Below, one piece after another: positions 6,847 to 14,259 of a DNA stretch of 43,577 nt (the stretch's first letter is position 1; each line of letters opens with the position of its first letter). The DNA comes from an uncultured Puniceicoccaceae bacterium (lineage in GTDB: Bacteria > Verrucomicrobiota > Verrucomicrobiia > Opitutales > Coraliomargaritaceae): NCBI GenBank assembly GCA_905479975.1, contig CAJQOS010000004.1, positions 1 to 43,577 on the forward strand. The letters are read 5' to 3'. The position numbers and the translations under genes were made by a program. The notes under the pieces were generated by a model. The model searched no databases. It was not told the DNA's origin and was given only the letters and a program-made list of their open reading frames with translations.

Positions 6847-7476
6847 TTACACCAGTCGAGGCTGCACTGCCTCCCAGATCTGTTGCTCCAGCGATTCGAC
6901 CGAGTCGCTGCCATCGAGCACTAGAAAGCGTTGTGGCTCAGACTCTGCGAGTTTGAGATAGCCTGCGCGCACGGCTTGGAAAAATTCGATGGCTTCTTGT
7001 TCCATGCGGTCGAGCTGACCGTCGCTGCGGGCGCGCACCCGTGCCATGCCGACTTCGGGTGAGAGGTCGATCAGGATGGTGAGATCCGGGCGCGCTTCGC
7101 CGACGGCAAAACGGTTGATCGTAGCGACGGCTTCGGAGTCGATCTGACGTGCGACGCCTTGATAGACCGTAGTCGAGTCCATGAATCGGTCGCAGAGCAC
7201 GATCTCGCCTTGGGCGATCGCGGGCAGGATGCGTTCACGGGTCAGCTGTGCACGGCTCGCGGTGAAGAGGAGTAGCTCCGCTTCGGGCGACATACCTTCG
7301 CCGGCTTTGTCGTGCTGGAGCAGGTTGCGCACGGCTTCGCCCAGCGGCGTGCCGCCGGGTTCGCGTGTTTGCAGCACTTGCTTGCCTTCGCTTTGTAGGC
7401 GAGCGCAGAGGGCTTTGATTTGGGTTGATTTTCCGCAGCCTTCAGTGCCCTCGAATGTGATAAATAGTCCGGCCAC
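6847..7476 (-). CDS. tmk: Thymidylate kinase (dTMP kinase)
   Basis: It phosphorylates dTMP to dTDP in the cytoplasm. The P-loop FEGTEGCGKST, the REPGGTPLGEAVR block, the DRFMDSTTVYQG motif (DR[YFH]-type) and the LID arginine segment ARARSDGQLDRME are all present. I choose a GTG at 7476, which gives MAGLFITFEGTEG and 209 aa, the normal family length. The open frame extends further upstream, but only by overlapping the sugar kinase gene. The start lies 4 bp after the stop of the PfkB kinase gene, so the two are probably translationally coupled. The stop abuts a repeat element. Confidence 0.93.
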   Translation of the reverse strand: MAGLFITFEGTEGCGKSTQIKALCARLQSEGKQVLQTREPGGTPLGEAVRNLLQHDKAGEGMSPEAELLLFTASRAQLTRERILPAIAQGEIVLCDRFMDSTTVYQGVARQIDSEAVATINRFAVGEARPDLTILIDLSPEVGMARVRARSDGQLDRMEQEAIEFFQAVRAGYLKLAESEPQRFLVLDGSDSVESLEQQIWEAVQPRLV

Positions 7477-7480
7477 GAGT

Positions 7481-8590
7481 TTACCAAGTGCCGATGAACT
7501 CTGCGAGTTCATCGAGGGACGGGCTGACCGCAGTGCGGACGTAGAAGCCAGAAGTTGCGACTGCGACGGTGAGTGCGGCGGCTGGCGAGAGTCCGATGAG
7601 ACGTGCGGTGACGAATCCGGAGTTGAAGTGATCGCCTGCACCGGTGGTGATTTTGGGCTTTTCGCAGTAGGGGCCTTTGACGTAGGCCGTGCCTTCTGCG
7701 GTCGCGCATGCCGCGTCGTGCGTCGGGTGAATGACCAAGGTGTCGAGCTTAAGCGCTTCACGGATGCGGGCGGCCATGACTTGTAGGTTCTCTGGCGTGT
7801 TGTCGATCGCGTCGAAGCCTAGGAGTTCATCCACTTGCTCAGCTTCACGGAGATTGAGCCCGAGGATAACTTTTCCGTAGGCTTCGAATTTGCCGAAAAT
7901 ATCCAAGACTTCGAGCAGGTCTTCTTTGGAGCGTTTTTCAGGGTCGGCGAGATCGAAGAAGAAAATACGATCTGGATTCTCTGGTAGATGTGGTAGCAGG
8001 CGCTCTAAGAAGTCGTTGAAGACTTCGGAGAGGTAGGGGATCATCGTCCAGTTCACCATCGCGAGGAGGTCGGCCTCGCCGAAGCTTTTGCTTAGCTCAT
8101 CTGCGCCCATAGCGCTGACGATGTGCTCGTAATTGATGTCGTCGAGGCTGGCCATCGAGCCGAGCATGATCTTGCCATCTGAGAATTCCGCCGCGTGGGT
8201 GATGCCTGGATCTGTGATCGATACGGCGCTGGTTTTCTTGGCGAATTCAGTGAATACAGGATGGATGTTTTCTTTGCCCAGCGCGCCGATGTAGCGAACT
8301 TGGATGCCGTGCGCGCATTGTGCGTTGGCCATGATCGGGCCGTTTCCCCCTAGTTTTTCGACGACTGGGGCGAGCTCGATGTTCGCGCTTTTACCTGCTG
8401 CGGAACTGATGCGTGCGCCGAATTCGGCGATGGTAGAGATGGGGGTAAATTGGTCGCCTGGGCCAGTGCGTTGATCGACGGGGTGCACGATCTTATCGAC
8501 GAAACCATCGATGCCTACGATGGCTTTTTTCGAGCTCGCAGTGTGGGCGTTTGCTTTGAGTTCTTGTAGCGTCTGTGTTTTGTATTCCAT
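7481..8590 (-). CDS. PfkB-family carbohydrate kinase
   Basis: This 369-aa protein has the ribokinase/PfkB fold. The N-terminal IVGIDGFVDKIVHPV strand precedes the KLGGNGPIMANAQ glycine-rich substrate block, and the C-terminal TTGAGDHFNSGFV motif holds the catalytic aspartate (PfkB signature 2). Between them lies LDTLVIHPTHDA. Members phosphorylate sugars, nucleosides or fructose-6-phosphate, and the exact substrate is not readable here. It is the first gene of a two-gene unit with tmk. An uncertain promoter lies in 8591-8776, between divergent genes. Confidence 0.85.
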   Translation of the reverse strand: MEYKTQTLQELKANAHTASSKKAIVGIDGFVDKIVHPVDQRTGPGDQFTPISTIAEFGARISSAAGKSANIELAPVVEKLGGNGPIMANAQCAHGIQVRYIGALGKENIHPVFTEFAKKTSAVSITDPGITHAAEFSDGKIMLGSMASLDDINYEHIVSAMGADELSKSFGEADLLAMVNWTMIPYLSEVFNDFLERLLPHLPENPDRIFFFDLADPEKRSKEDLLEVLDIFGKFEAYGKVILGLNLREAEQVDELLGFDAIDNTPENLQVMAARIREALKLDTLVIHPTHDAACATAEGTAYVKGPYCEKPKITTGAGDHFNSGFVTARLIGLSPAAALTVAVATSGFYVRTAVSPSLDELAEFIGTW

Positions 8591-8748
8591 GTCTGTGATA
8601 GGGAGTTGAATCGTTTGTGTTCAATGTGTAGGTAGCTCTCTGGTTTCGGGCAAACCAAATTCGCGGTGAACCGTTGAAAGGTTTTTCTTGCTAATTTGGT
8701 TTTATGCTGGCGAGGATTTGAACGTCAGTTGTTAATAGGAGTCTATCA

Positions 8749-8799
8749 ATGATATACCTTTTTGCACTTCTAGAAAATGAGCTTAACCACCGTATTTGA
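8749..8799 (+). CDS. Possible 16-residue upstream ORF overlapping tolQ
   Basis: The sequence AGGAG at 8737-8741 precedes ATG at 8749 by 7 bp and opens MIYLFALLENELNHRI. The TGA ends at 8799, 20 bp inside the tolQ/exbB gene in another frame. The tolQ start at 8777 lacks a comparable ribosome site. It could couple translation into the operon, or the strong site may simply serve tolQ through reinitiation. Confidence 0.35.
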   Translation: MIYLFALLENELNHRI

Positions 8800-9511
8800 T
8801 TCACTTCTTTTTCAGGCCGCCGGCGGCCCCAATGTCTTCACTTATTTCGGGCAGTCTAATTTTGCCGGCAAGATCGTGGTCATGGTGCTCATCGTGTGTA
8901 GCGTGCTCGCATGGTCGGTGCTGTTTGGTAAGTATATGGATCTCTCTCGCTTACGTTCTCAAAATAAGCGCTACGAGCGTCTCTTAGGTAAAGAGGCGCA
9001 CCTTTTGGATTTGCCGCCGGAGCGTCCGGGCAAGGGGACTGGCCCTTATTACAATATTGTGCGCGATGCCTTGGCGGCGTTCTTTCGCTATGGTGGCAAT
9101 CTCGTCGATGCTGATACGCATCGTGCCACGCTCCGAATGGGGCATGTCGAGAACGCGATTCAACGTGCACTTGCTGAGCAAATTATCCGTTACGAAACAA
9201 AAATGGTGCTACTCGGCTCCATCGTGACCGGTGCGCCCTTTCTTGGATTGCTTGGCACGGTATGGGGGGTGATGGATGCCTTTGGTGGTATGGCAGGTGC
9301 CGGTTCGGCTAGCTTGCAGAGTCTTGCGCCGGGTGTTTCCGGTGCGTTGCTGACCACGGTAGCCGGTCTACTCGTCGCTATTCCTTCCGTGTTTGGTTAT
9401 AACTATTTGCTCCAGAATACCAAAATATCGGTTGTCGAGCTGGAGAATTTCGCCAGCACCGTGGCCGACCGCATTGAACTCGAAGCGCAAGCCGCTGCGA
9501 CGAACGCGTAG
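8777..9511 (+). CDS. MotA/TolQ/ExbB-family proton channel subunit
   Basis: This 244-aa inner-membrane protein has a first TM helix (about residues 30-50, KIVVMVLIVCSVLAWSVLF), a cytoplasmic region, and then two TM helices. These include the family hallmark APFLGLLGTVWGVMDAFGGM and the VSGALLTTVAGLLVAIPSVFGYN segment. With its ExbD/TolR partner it forms the proton channel that powers TonB or the Tol-Pal system across the envelope. It is the first gene of a three-gene operon with exbD/tolR-like and tonB/tolA-like genes. No tolB or pal follows, so TolQ versus ExbB cannot be settled. Confidence 0.9.
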   Translation: MSLTTVFDSLLFQAAGGPNVFTYFGQSNFAGKIVVMVLIVCSVLAWSVLFGKYMDLSRLRSQNKRYERLLGKEAHLLDLPPERPGKGTGPYYNIVRDALAAFFRYGGNLVDADTHRATLRMGHVENAIQRALAEQIIRYETKMVLLGSIVTGAPFLGLLGTVWGVMDAFGGMAGAGSASLQSLAPGVSGALLTTVAGLLVAIPSVFGYNYLLQNTKISVVELENFASTVADRIELEAQAAATNA

Positions 9512-9527
9512 TCACTTCACTATTCCT

Positions 9528-9551
9528 AATTCGTAATTCCTAACTCGTAAT
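9528..9551. repeat. Short A/T-rich tandem repeat between tolQ and tolR
   Basis: The gap contains two near-identical 14-bp units (CCTAATTCGTAATT and CCTAACTCGTAATT) from 9525. The AATTCNNAATTCC motif at 9528-9540 matches the ends of the MITE-like element at 31808-31906. Confidence 0.5.
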
Positions 9552-9560
9552 TCTCAAGTC

Positions 9561-9974
9561 GTGGCTCGTAACTTCCATCGCAAAGATCGCATGTCCGCCC
9601 TCACGGAGATCAACGTGACGCCGTTGATCGACCTCGCGTTCGCCTTGCTCATCATTTTCATGGTCACGACTCCGCTGCTGGAGCAGACTATCGATGTGAA
9701 CCTCCCCGTAGAGGCCTCGAAGTCGCAACCCGACGATCGCGAAGAGTTTCAGGCGGTCTCGGTCGATAAGTCTGGCGACTATTACTGGGGAGAAGATGAA
9801 GTGTCGCTGCTGCAACTCGGCGACTTGCTTGATACCATGGCAATGGACCCCGCGCCGCCAGTGTTGAGCATCCGCGCGGACGCAACTCTGCCGTATCAAA
9901 AAGTCATTACCGTGATTGATATGATCAAGCAGCGGAAGCTCTCGAAAATTAGTCTAGATACGAAGGTTAAATAG
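9561..9974 (+). CDS. ExbD/TolR-family proton channel subunit
   Basis: This 137-aa protein starts at a GTG (MARNFHRKDRMSALTEINVTPLIDLAFALLIIFMV in pattern). It has a short basic cytoplasmic start, a single TM helix carrying the conserved aspartate (PLIDLAF) that carries protons, and a periplasmic domain ending VITVIDMIKQRKLSKISLDTK. The GTG start fits the usual M-A-R-x-F-x-R-K beginning of this family; an ATG at 9591 is the alternative. It pairs with the upstream TolQ/ExbB and ends 6 bp before the TonB/TolA gene. Confidence 0.9.
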   Translation: MARNFHRKDRMSALTEINVTPLIDLAFALLIIFMVTTPLLEQTIDVNLPVEASKSQPDDREEFQAVSVDKSGDYYWGEDEVSLLQLGDLLDTMAMDPAPPVLSIRADATLPYQKVITVIDMIKQRKLSKISLDTKVK

Positions 9975-9980
9975 CACGAC

Positions 9981-10784
9981 ATGAAGGTAAGTAAGAATCA
10001 GGCATTGTGGGCGTCTGGCATTTTGCATGTCGCCCTGCTGGTATGCTTGTTCTTGACGACGATCGTGGAGGCCTTTTTGCCGAAGGAGAAGCCGCACGTC
10101 TTCGAGATGATCAGCGAGCCGAGTCCGCAACTGCCTTCAACGTCGACCGCTGCTGCGCCGATGGAAACGCCACCAGACTTAGAGATGCCAGATCTTAAGC
10201 CGCTGGACATTTCTGATCCGGTGATGCCAGAGCCTGCGCCAGTTGAACCGCGTCCAGCGCCGACGCCGATGAGGCCTAAGCCGCCGAAGCCTGAGCCAGC
10301 AAAAGTGACGCCGAAGCCGGAGCCGTTGATGTCGCTCGATGATTTTCGAGAGAAGAATCCGCTGAAAAAACCGAAACCGCGTAAGCCTGCGCCGACTCGG
10401 CCGACGTATCAGGCACCGACAATTAATACTTCACGTATTAATAGCCAATTGCAGAACAATTTACCGACGACGGTGCACAACCCATCTGGTAGTCTGACTG
10501 CCGCCGAGCGCACTGCGCTGCAACGCTACGGCGATCAATTGAACCGTCGCCTCAACGGTGCGTGGATTAAGCCAGCAAACCTTGCGGGCGTCGGGTTGAC
10601 CGTAACCGTGGTATTTGATGTGAGCAGTTCCGGACGAATTTCAAGCATTCGCATGCGCCCAGCATCCGGTAACGCCTCCTTTGATGCGTCCGTAAAGGCG
10701 GCATTTAGTCGAGTCGGATCCGGTGGCGTCACGCCAACGGGGCAGGGGCATAGTTTTACGATGTCCTTTAAGATGGTGGATTAG
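9981..10784 (+). CDS. TonB/TolA-like energy-transducing protein
   Basis: This 267-aa protein has one N-terminal TM anchor (ALWASGILHVALLVCLFLTTIVEAF). A long proline-rich and charged spacer follows (repeated P-x-P, KP and EP units, residues about 45-140) that can span the periplasm. The C-terminal domain has NRRLNGAWIKPA, then a VTVVFDVSSSGRISSIRMRPASGNASFDASV core of TonB/TolA_C type. It transmits proton-motive force from the TolQ/TolR-like pair to outer-membrane partners. The gene arrangement QR-A without TolB/Pal leaves TonB or TolA as equal readings. Confidence 0.85.
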   Translation: MKVSKNQALWASGILHVALLVCLFLTTIVEAFLPKEKPHVFEMISEPSPQLPSTSTAAAPMETPPDLEMPDLKPLDISDPVMPEPAPVEPRPAPTPMRPKPPKPEPAKVTPKPEPLMSLDDFREKNPLKKPKPRKPAPTRPTYQAPTINTSRINSQLQNNLPTTVHNPSGSLTAAERTALQRYGDQLNRRLNGAWIKPANLAGVGLTVTVVFDVSSSGRISSIRMRPASGNASFDASVKAAFSRVGSGGVTPTGQGHSFTMSFKMVD

Positions 10785-10839
10785 TTGACGAGGTCGCGGT
10801 TCACTTATTTTCGGGGAGTCGTGAGCAGTGACGCAGGCA

Positions 10840-10915
10840 AAAAGCTGCTCAGGCTCTGCGGAGAGCCCTTCCGTCTCGCTTCGCGATCCACCTTCCCCTC
10901 GGGAAGTGAAAAGTA
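10840..10915. other. Stem-loop-rich intergenic segment after the Tol/TonB operon
   Basis: Three inverted repeats follow one another: GAGCAG...CTGCTC, GGCTCT-GCGG-AGAGCC, and CTTCCC-CTC-GGGAAG. The last two, with the CGCTTCGCG between them, resemble degenerate REP-like elements. No T run follows, so it is not a canonical terminator. Confidence 0.35.
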
Positions 10916-10918
10916 TAA

Positions 10919-10948
10919 CTTGACATCAAGTCAATTGGGCAGGATAAA
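10919..10948 (+). promoter_or_regulatory. marR promoter with overlapping palindromic operator
   Basis: The -35 box TTGACA (10920-10925) and the -10 box GATAAA (10943-10948) are 17 bp apart. The palindrome CTTGA-CA-TCAAG (10919-10930) covers the -35 box, and the same 12-mer recurs in reverse complement at 11424-11435. This fits autorepression by the MarR protein encoded 9 bp further on. Confidence 0.7.
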
Positions 10949-10956
10949 CCTTTCTC

Positions 10957-11400
10957 ATGGCAAAGATTTATCAGAATTCCGGACCGCACCTGTTCCTTTT
11001 ACTTTGGAAGGCCTCGCATGCGGTCAACGCGTATAGTCACAAGAGTATTCATTCGGCTGGACTGGGGTCACTGAGTGACTTTGCAGTGTTGGAGCTGTTG
11101 CTCCATTTGGGCGCGCAGCCGGTGAATGTTATTGGTGAGAAGATCTTGTTGACTAGCGGCTCGATCACGACGGCGGTGCAACGTTTGGAAAAACGCGGCC
11201 TAGTCACTCGTGAACGTAGCACCGACGATGCGCGTGTGGTTTTGGTGCACTTGACCGACCTTGGGCGTGAGCTGATTGAGCCTAGCTTTGAGGCACATGC
11301 CAAAGACTTAAATAAGCTGTTTGATGTATTGGATGAGGGTGAGCGCACGCAGTTTGCCAATCTCATGCGCAAGGTTGGGCAGCGCGCTGAGCAGCTTTAA
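10957..11400 (+). CDS. MarR-family transcriptional regulator
   Basis: This 147-aa winged-helix protein has the HTH INVIGEKILLTSGSITTAVQRLEKRGLV (NVIG in the sequence) at about residues 60-85. The wing TRERSTDDARVVLVHLTDLGREL follows, with the D-x-R block typical of MarR. Flanking helices AKIYQNSGPHLFLLLWKASHAV and LNKLFDVLDEGERTQFANLM form the dimer interface. Family members usually respond to phenolics, oxidants or other small ligands. Identical 12-bp palindromes upstream and downstream of the gene suggest it represses itself and a downstream promoter. Confidence 0.9.
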   Translation: MAKIYQNSGPHLFLLLWKASHAVNAYSHKSIHSAGLGSLSDFAVLELLLHLGAQPVNVIGEKILLTSGSITTAVQRLEKRGLVTRERSTDDARVVLVHLTDLGRELIEPSFEAHAKDLNKLFDVLDEGERTQFANLMRKVGQRAEQL

Positions 11401-11423
11401 GCCGCTCTTTTTTGTCTATAAAT

Positions 11424-11470
11424 CTTGATGTCAAGGTTTTTGGCGAAGTGAAAATAAATAATAGAAAGGA
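11424..11470 (+). promoter_or_regulatory. Second MarR-type palindrome with A/T-rich promoter region and ribosome site
   Basis: CTTGATGTCAAG (11424-11435) is the exact reverse complement of the palindrome at 10919-10930. An A/T-rich stretch aaaataaataata follows at 11451-11463. AAAGGA at 11465-11470 stands 7 bp before an ATG at 11478. The layout is that of a MarR-regulated gene start. Confidence 0.55.
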
Positions 11471-11477
11471 CTGAAGT

Positions 11478-11582
11478 ATGAATGAATTTACAACAACAGT
11501 AACTGGATCAAGCGAGCGGTGGTGTTATCTGTGCGAGTTTGCGCGTAGATTGATTAAGTGCCCGTTGCTCAGCTCGATCTGA
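11478..11582 (+). CDS. Orphan 34-codon ORF behind a MarR-type operator (truncated gene or small protein)
   Basis: It begins MNEFTTTVTGSSERWCYLCE and ends after 34 codons (...CPLLSSI). It has one of the better ribosome-binding sites in the window and a preceding MarR-type palindrome. Its 3' part overlaps the end of the oppositely oriented gene at 11525-11911. I recognise no family. It may be the 5' stub of a MarR-controlled gene whose body was deleted, or a real small protein. Confidence 0.35.
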   Translation: MNEFTTTVTGSSERWCYLCEFARRLIKCPLLSSI

Positions 11583-11911
11583 CTTTTTGAGGTAGATTTG
11601 CGTAGGCTTGATTTGAAAAATTTAAAGCGGATCGTCCGTTTAGGCTTTGTATTGAGGTCGTATTGCAGGGGGAGCTCGGGCTCGATCTGCAGGGGACGCA
11701 GGTGCTTACGTCGTCGGAAATTCTTGAAGCTGTTTTTGAGGATATCGAGTGAGATGCCGATCATCAGCAGGGTGCAGGCAGTGAAAACCTTGTAGTAGAT
11801 CGAGGCAGTCTGCTCGTATAGATTGATCGAGGCGATGAAGGCAGTGAGCGATAATAGCAGAAAAATCAGCCCCGTTTGCCAGCGAATGGAGTAGTAGTCG
11901 TATGTGGTCAT
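11525..11911 (-). CDS. Small two-helix membrane protein of unknown function
   Basis: I take the ATG at 11911 (MTTYDYYS..., 128 aa); an in-frame ATG at 11962 would add 17 residues without resemblance to a signal. Two TM helices (WQTGLIFLLLSLTAFIASI and VFTACTLLMIGISLDIL) are followed by a long basic cytoplasmic tail rich in K, R and S. A TATAAT box ends only 6 bp upstream of the ATG at 11911. A transcript from it would start at or next to the ATG and be leaderless. No family is recognised. Confidence 0.6.
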   Translation of the reverse strand: MTTYDYYSIRWQTGLIFLLLSLTAFIASINLYEQTASIYYKVFTACTLLMIGISLDILKNSFKNFRRRKHLRPLQIEPELPLQYDLNTKPKRTIRFKFFKSSLRKSTSKSQIELSNGHLINLRANSHR

Positions 11912-12162
11912 GCGACTATTATAGCAGCTTTGGCAATACGCTTCGAAGCTGAGACGTGCCATAGTCCATATTCCTTAGTTAGGGAATTTTAACTGCTCAG
12001 TTAGGAGTCAGCCTTGATTCATGGCGCCTCGGTTGAAAGCACGCAGGAGTCGCCGTTGTGATGGCTGTTCCTAGTGATTGCTCCGGGTGTCGCATAAGGT
12101 CGATTCAAGGTGAATTGTCGGAAGTGGCAGTGGTTTGATTCGCTTTTTTACTTAAAGTCGAG

Positions 12163-12972
12163 ATGCTACGGGCTATGACATTCCGATTCCGAACCACTGT
12201 TATTGCGTCGCTGCTCATCGCTTCGATCTTGTCTCCATTCTCTGTGCTGCATGCCGAAGGCGGTTGGGGGAGTCGGGCGTTGTCGTTATTTAAGAGTGCG
12301 TCCAGTTCGGATGCCGCGGCCGAGGCATTTGGCAGTGCGGACGAACTGGCCAAGGCGTTGCGTGAGGCGCTGGCGGTTTCGGCTGAGCGTGCCTTAACGG
12401 AGCTCGGGCAAAAAGGCGGGTTCGCGGATTCGGATTTATTTCGCGTGCCGCTGCCAAAGTCGGTGGAGAGCTTTCGCAAGCCGCTGGCGCTGGTCGGGCA
12501 GGATTACCGGCTCGACGATTTTCAGGCGACGATGAATCGTGCGGCAGAAGAGGGCGTGGCAGCTTCACCGGCCATTGTTAAGAAAGCGATTCAAGGCCTG
12601 ACCATGGACGATTTGAATAAACTGTGGAAGGGGAAGGACGATGCGATTACCCGCTTTTTAGAGAAGAACTCGCGCGAGGAGCTGTCCGAGAAGATGCTGC
12701 CTTTAATCGCAGCGGCGACGGATTCGACCGGTGCGACGCGTAGTTATAAGAAAATGGAAGATGCGTTGCCGGAAGCGGGGGGTGGGCTGTTTTCGAAACT
12801 TCAATCTTTGACTGGGCGGGGCGATAAAGACGCGTTTGACCTCGATCAGTATGTCAACGAGCAGGCACTCGATAGCTTGTTTAGCGCCATGGCGTTGGAA
12901 GAAAAAGCGATCCGCGAAGATCCGCTCGCGCGCTCGACGGATTTATTGAAACAGCTTTTTGGCAGTGAGTAA
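12163..12972 (+). CDS. DUF4197 family secreted protein
   Basis: This 269-aa protein has an N-terminal signal peptide (TTVIASLLIASILSPFSVLHA). Its mature part matches DUF4197 in order: a LREALAVSAERALTELGQKGGF block, VPLPKSVE, a FQATMNRAAEEGV block, IVKKAIQGLTMDDLNKLWKG, then YVNEQALDSLFSAMALEEKAIREDP and ARSTDLLKQLFG. The function of the family is unknown; it is exported and mostly helical. The start could instead be the ATG at 12175. It is convergent with the gene at 13114-13977, with a repeat element between them. The 200 bp upstream (11963-12162) shows no feature I can name beyond a weak inverted repeat ATTCC...GGGAAT. Confidence 0.85.
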   Translation: MLRAMTFRFRTTVIASLLIASILSPFSVLHAEGGWGSRALSLFKSASSSDAAAEAFGSADELAKALREALAVSAERALTELGQKGGFADSDLFRVPLPKSVESFRKPLALVGQDYRLDDFQATMNRAAEEGVAASPAIVKKAIQGLTMDDLNKLWKGKDDAITRFLEKNSREELSEKMLPLIAAATDSTGATRSYKKMEDALPEAGGGLFSKLQSLTGRGDKDAFDLDQYVNEQALDSLFSAMALEEKAIREDPLARSTDLLKQLFGSE

Positions 12973-13000
12973 GTCGTTGTGTTCTGGCGGCTGAATCATC

Positions 13001-13100
13001 CGCACGACGCGTCATACGTGGGGTCTCCTTGCGGATGGCCTCGTCGTGCTGGCAGCGATGTCATTGCGCAATGAATCGCTCATGCACTGCTGGTGACGCG
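13001..13100 (-). repeat. Intergenic repeat family 1, copy B (inverted relative to copy A)
   Basis: The reverse complement aligns with 6761-6845 nearly base for base, including the conserved GCACGACG...CGTCGTGC inverted repeat. It carries about 20 extra bases (13065-13084 region) that include the palindrome ATTGCGCAAT and lacks four bases of the inner hairpin. It lies between convergent genes. Confidence 0.85.
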
Positions 13101-13113
13101 CACTCCACGTTTT

Positions 13114-13977
13114 TCAGTCCGCGATTGGCTCCAGCCCGAGTTGCTTGCGCTTGTCGCGGTCGCTCAGTTGGTGCTCCGACCAATAGGCGCTGTTCATGAT
13201 GCGGTGGGTCAGTTTTGCTGTGGTGGTGCCCGTTTTCGATGTTTCTTCCCATGCGCGGATGATGTGCGGGAACTCGGAATCGAAGTGTATGTGTAGGGCA
13301 CGTTGCAGTTCGGGATAGTTGATGCTGTAAGTGATCTGCGACTTGGTGGTGATGAGTTTAGCTCTGGCTTGCTGTGGCTTGATCGGTAGATGAGCGAAGC
13401 GCGTGGTGAGCGCTCCAGGGACGATGCTGATGAGGCCGGTTGGTAGTTCTTGGGGATCGAGGCGCACGAGTAGCCAGAGTTCGTCTTCGAGCCAGGTTTC
13501 GCCCAGCTCGGTGTCTTGATCGCCTTCTTTTTCGAAGTAGGATCGTAGCTCGGCGTTCCAGCCGGTTTCAGTGCGGTTGATTTGCTGAAAGCCGTGTCCG
13601 CACCAGTCTTGCACGGAGGAGGTGGTTTTAAGCGCGTGCGGATAGGCAAGTAAGTCGATGGGGCGGAAGGTGCTGGTCATCGTTCGATAGGAGTAGATGC
13701 CAGTGTTGAAGGTGCGCAGTGCATTGAGTTTTAGCACATCGGTCGATGAGTGGATGCCACGTTCGTCTTTGACTTGCTGCTGCGTTAGGAATGGCTCGGT
13801 GACAAAGATGAACTCCGCATGGCCGGGATGTTGTTCACCGTAGCGGGTTTGGGAGAGTTCGTAGCGATTGATCTCTGCGCCGTTGAACCAGAAGTCGCGC
13901 ACCGCATCGCCAGCCAGGAGGCTGAAGTGAGGGAGTGTTGTCATCATCATGATGGAGATGAGCTGTCTGATGTGCAT
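13114..13977 (-). CDS. Secreted protein of an uncharacterised family (often labelled Maf in Bacteroidota)
   Basis: This 287-aa protein has an N-terminal signal peptide (IRQLISIMMMTTLPHFSLLAG). The mature region has FWFNGAEINRYELSQTRYGE, HAEFIFVTEPF, QQQVK, VLKLNALRTFNTGIYSYRTMTS and VQDWCGHGFQQINR. I recall the same blocks in Bacteroidota proteins annotated 'septum formation inhibitor Maf'. They lack the nucleotide-pyrophosphatase motifs of true Maf, so that name is probably wrong. Function is unknown, and an envelope location is expected. It is convergent with the DUF4197 gene. Confidence 0.7.
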   Translation of the reverse strand: MHIRQLISIMMMTTLPHFSLLAGDAVRDFWFNGAEINRYELSQTRYGEQHPGHAEFIFVTEPFLTQQQVKDERGIHSSTDVLKLNALRTFNTGIYSYRTMTSTFRPIDLLAYPHALKTTSSVQDWCGHGFQQINRTETGWNAELRSYFEKEGDQDTELGETWLEDELWLLVRLDPQELPTGLISIVPGALTTRFAHLPIKPQQARAKLITTKSQITYSINYPELQRALHIHFDSEFPHIIRAWEETSKTGTTTAKLTHRIMNSAYWSEHQLSDRDKRKQLGLEPIAD

Positions 13978-14146
13978 GGTTTATCAGTGAATTCGCATTT
14001 GGTGCTCATTCAAACGTAATAACGATAAAACTGCTGTCGGGCACCGTAAGGGCGCCTGCCAGAACAAGGGTTAATTCGACGAAAGCTTGAACGCTCGGGG
14101 CCAGTTTTAGGGGCAACTGTTTTCAGTCGGCGATCATCCGGTCTTC

Positions 14147-14160
14147 TTGATGCAAATCAT
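14147..14160 (+). promoter_or_regulatory. FNR/CRP-type binding site upstream of hemN
   Basis: TTGAT-GCAA-ATCAT matches nine of ten specified bases of the FNR consensus (TTGAT-N4-ATCAA). It lies about 100 bp before the chosen hemN start. Oxygen-independent coproporphyrinogen oxidase genes are commonly controlled by FNR-type regulators. No convincing -10 box was found, so the site rests on the motif and gene identity. Confidence 0.5.
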
Positions 14161-14259
14161 TTAAATGGAGGAAAGATGGTTCGGGGGGCTTCTTCCGTCT
14201 TGGCAAGGTGCTGGTCGGGTGCTTTGCTCGTTTCTCATTTTTTAACAGGACTCCTACCG

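Noticed and set aside
7477-7761. N-terminal extension of tmk
   Set aside because: It would overlap the PfkB kinase gene by about 280 bp; the GTG at 7476 gives the normal Tmk length.
14176-14259. N-terminal extension of hemN from the ATG at 14176
   Set aside because: Despite a strong GGAGG, the 28 added residues are unlike HemN and the ATG at 14260 has its own AGGA and matches the family start.
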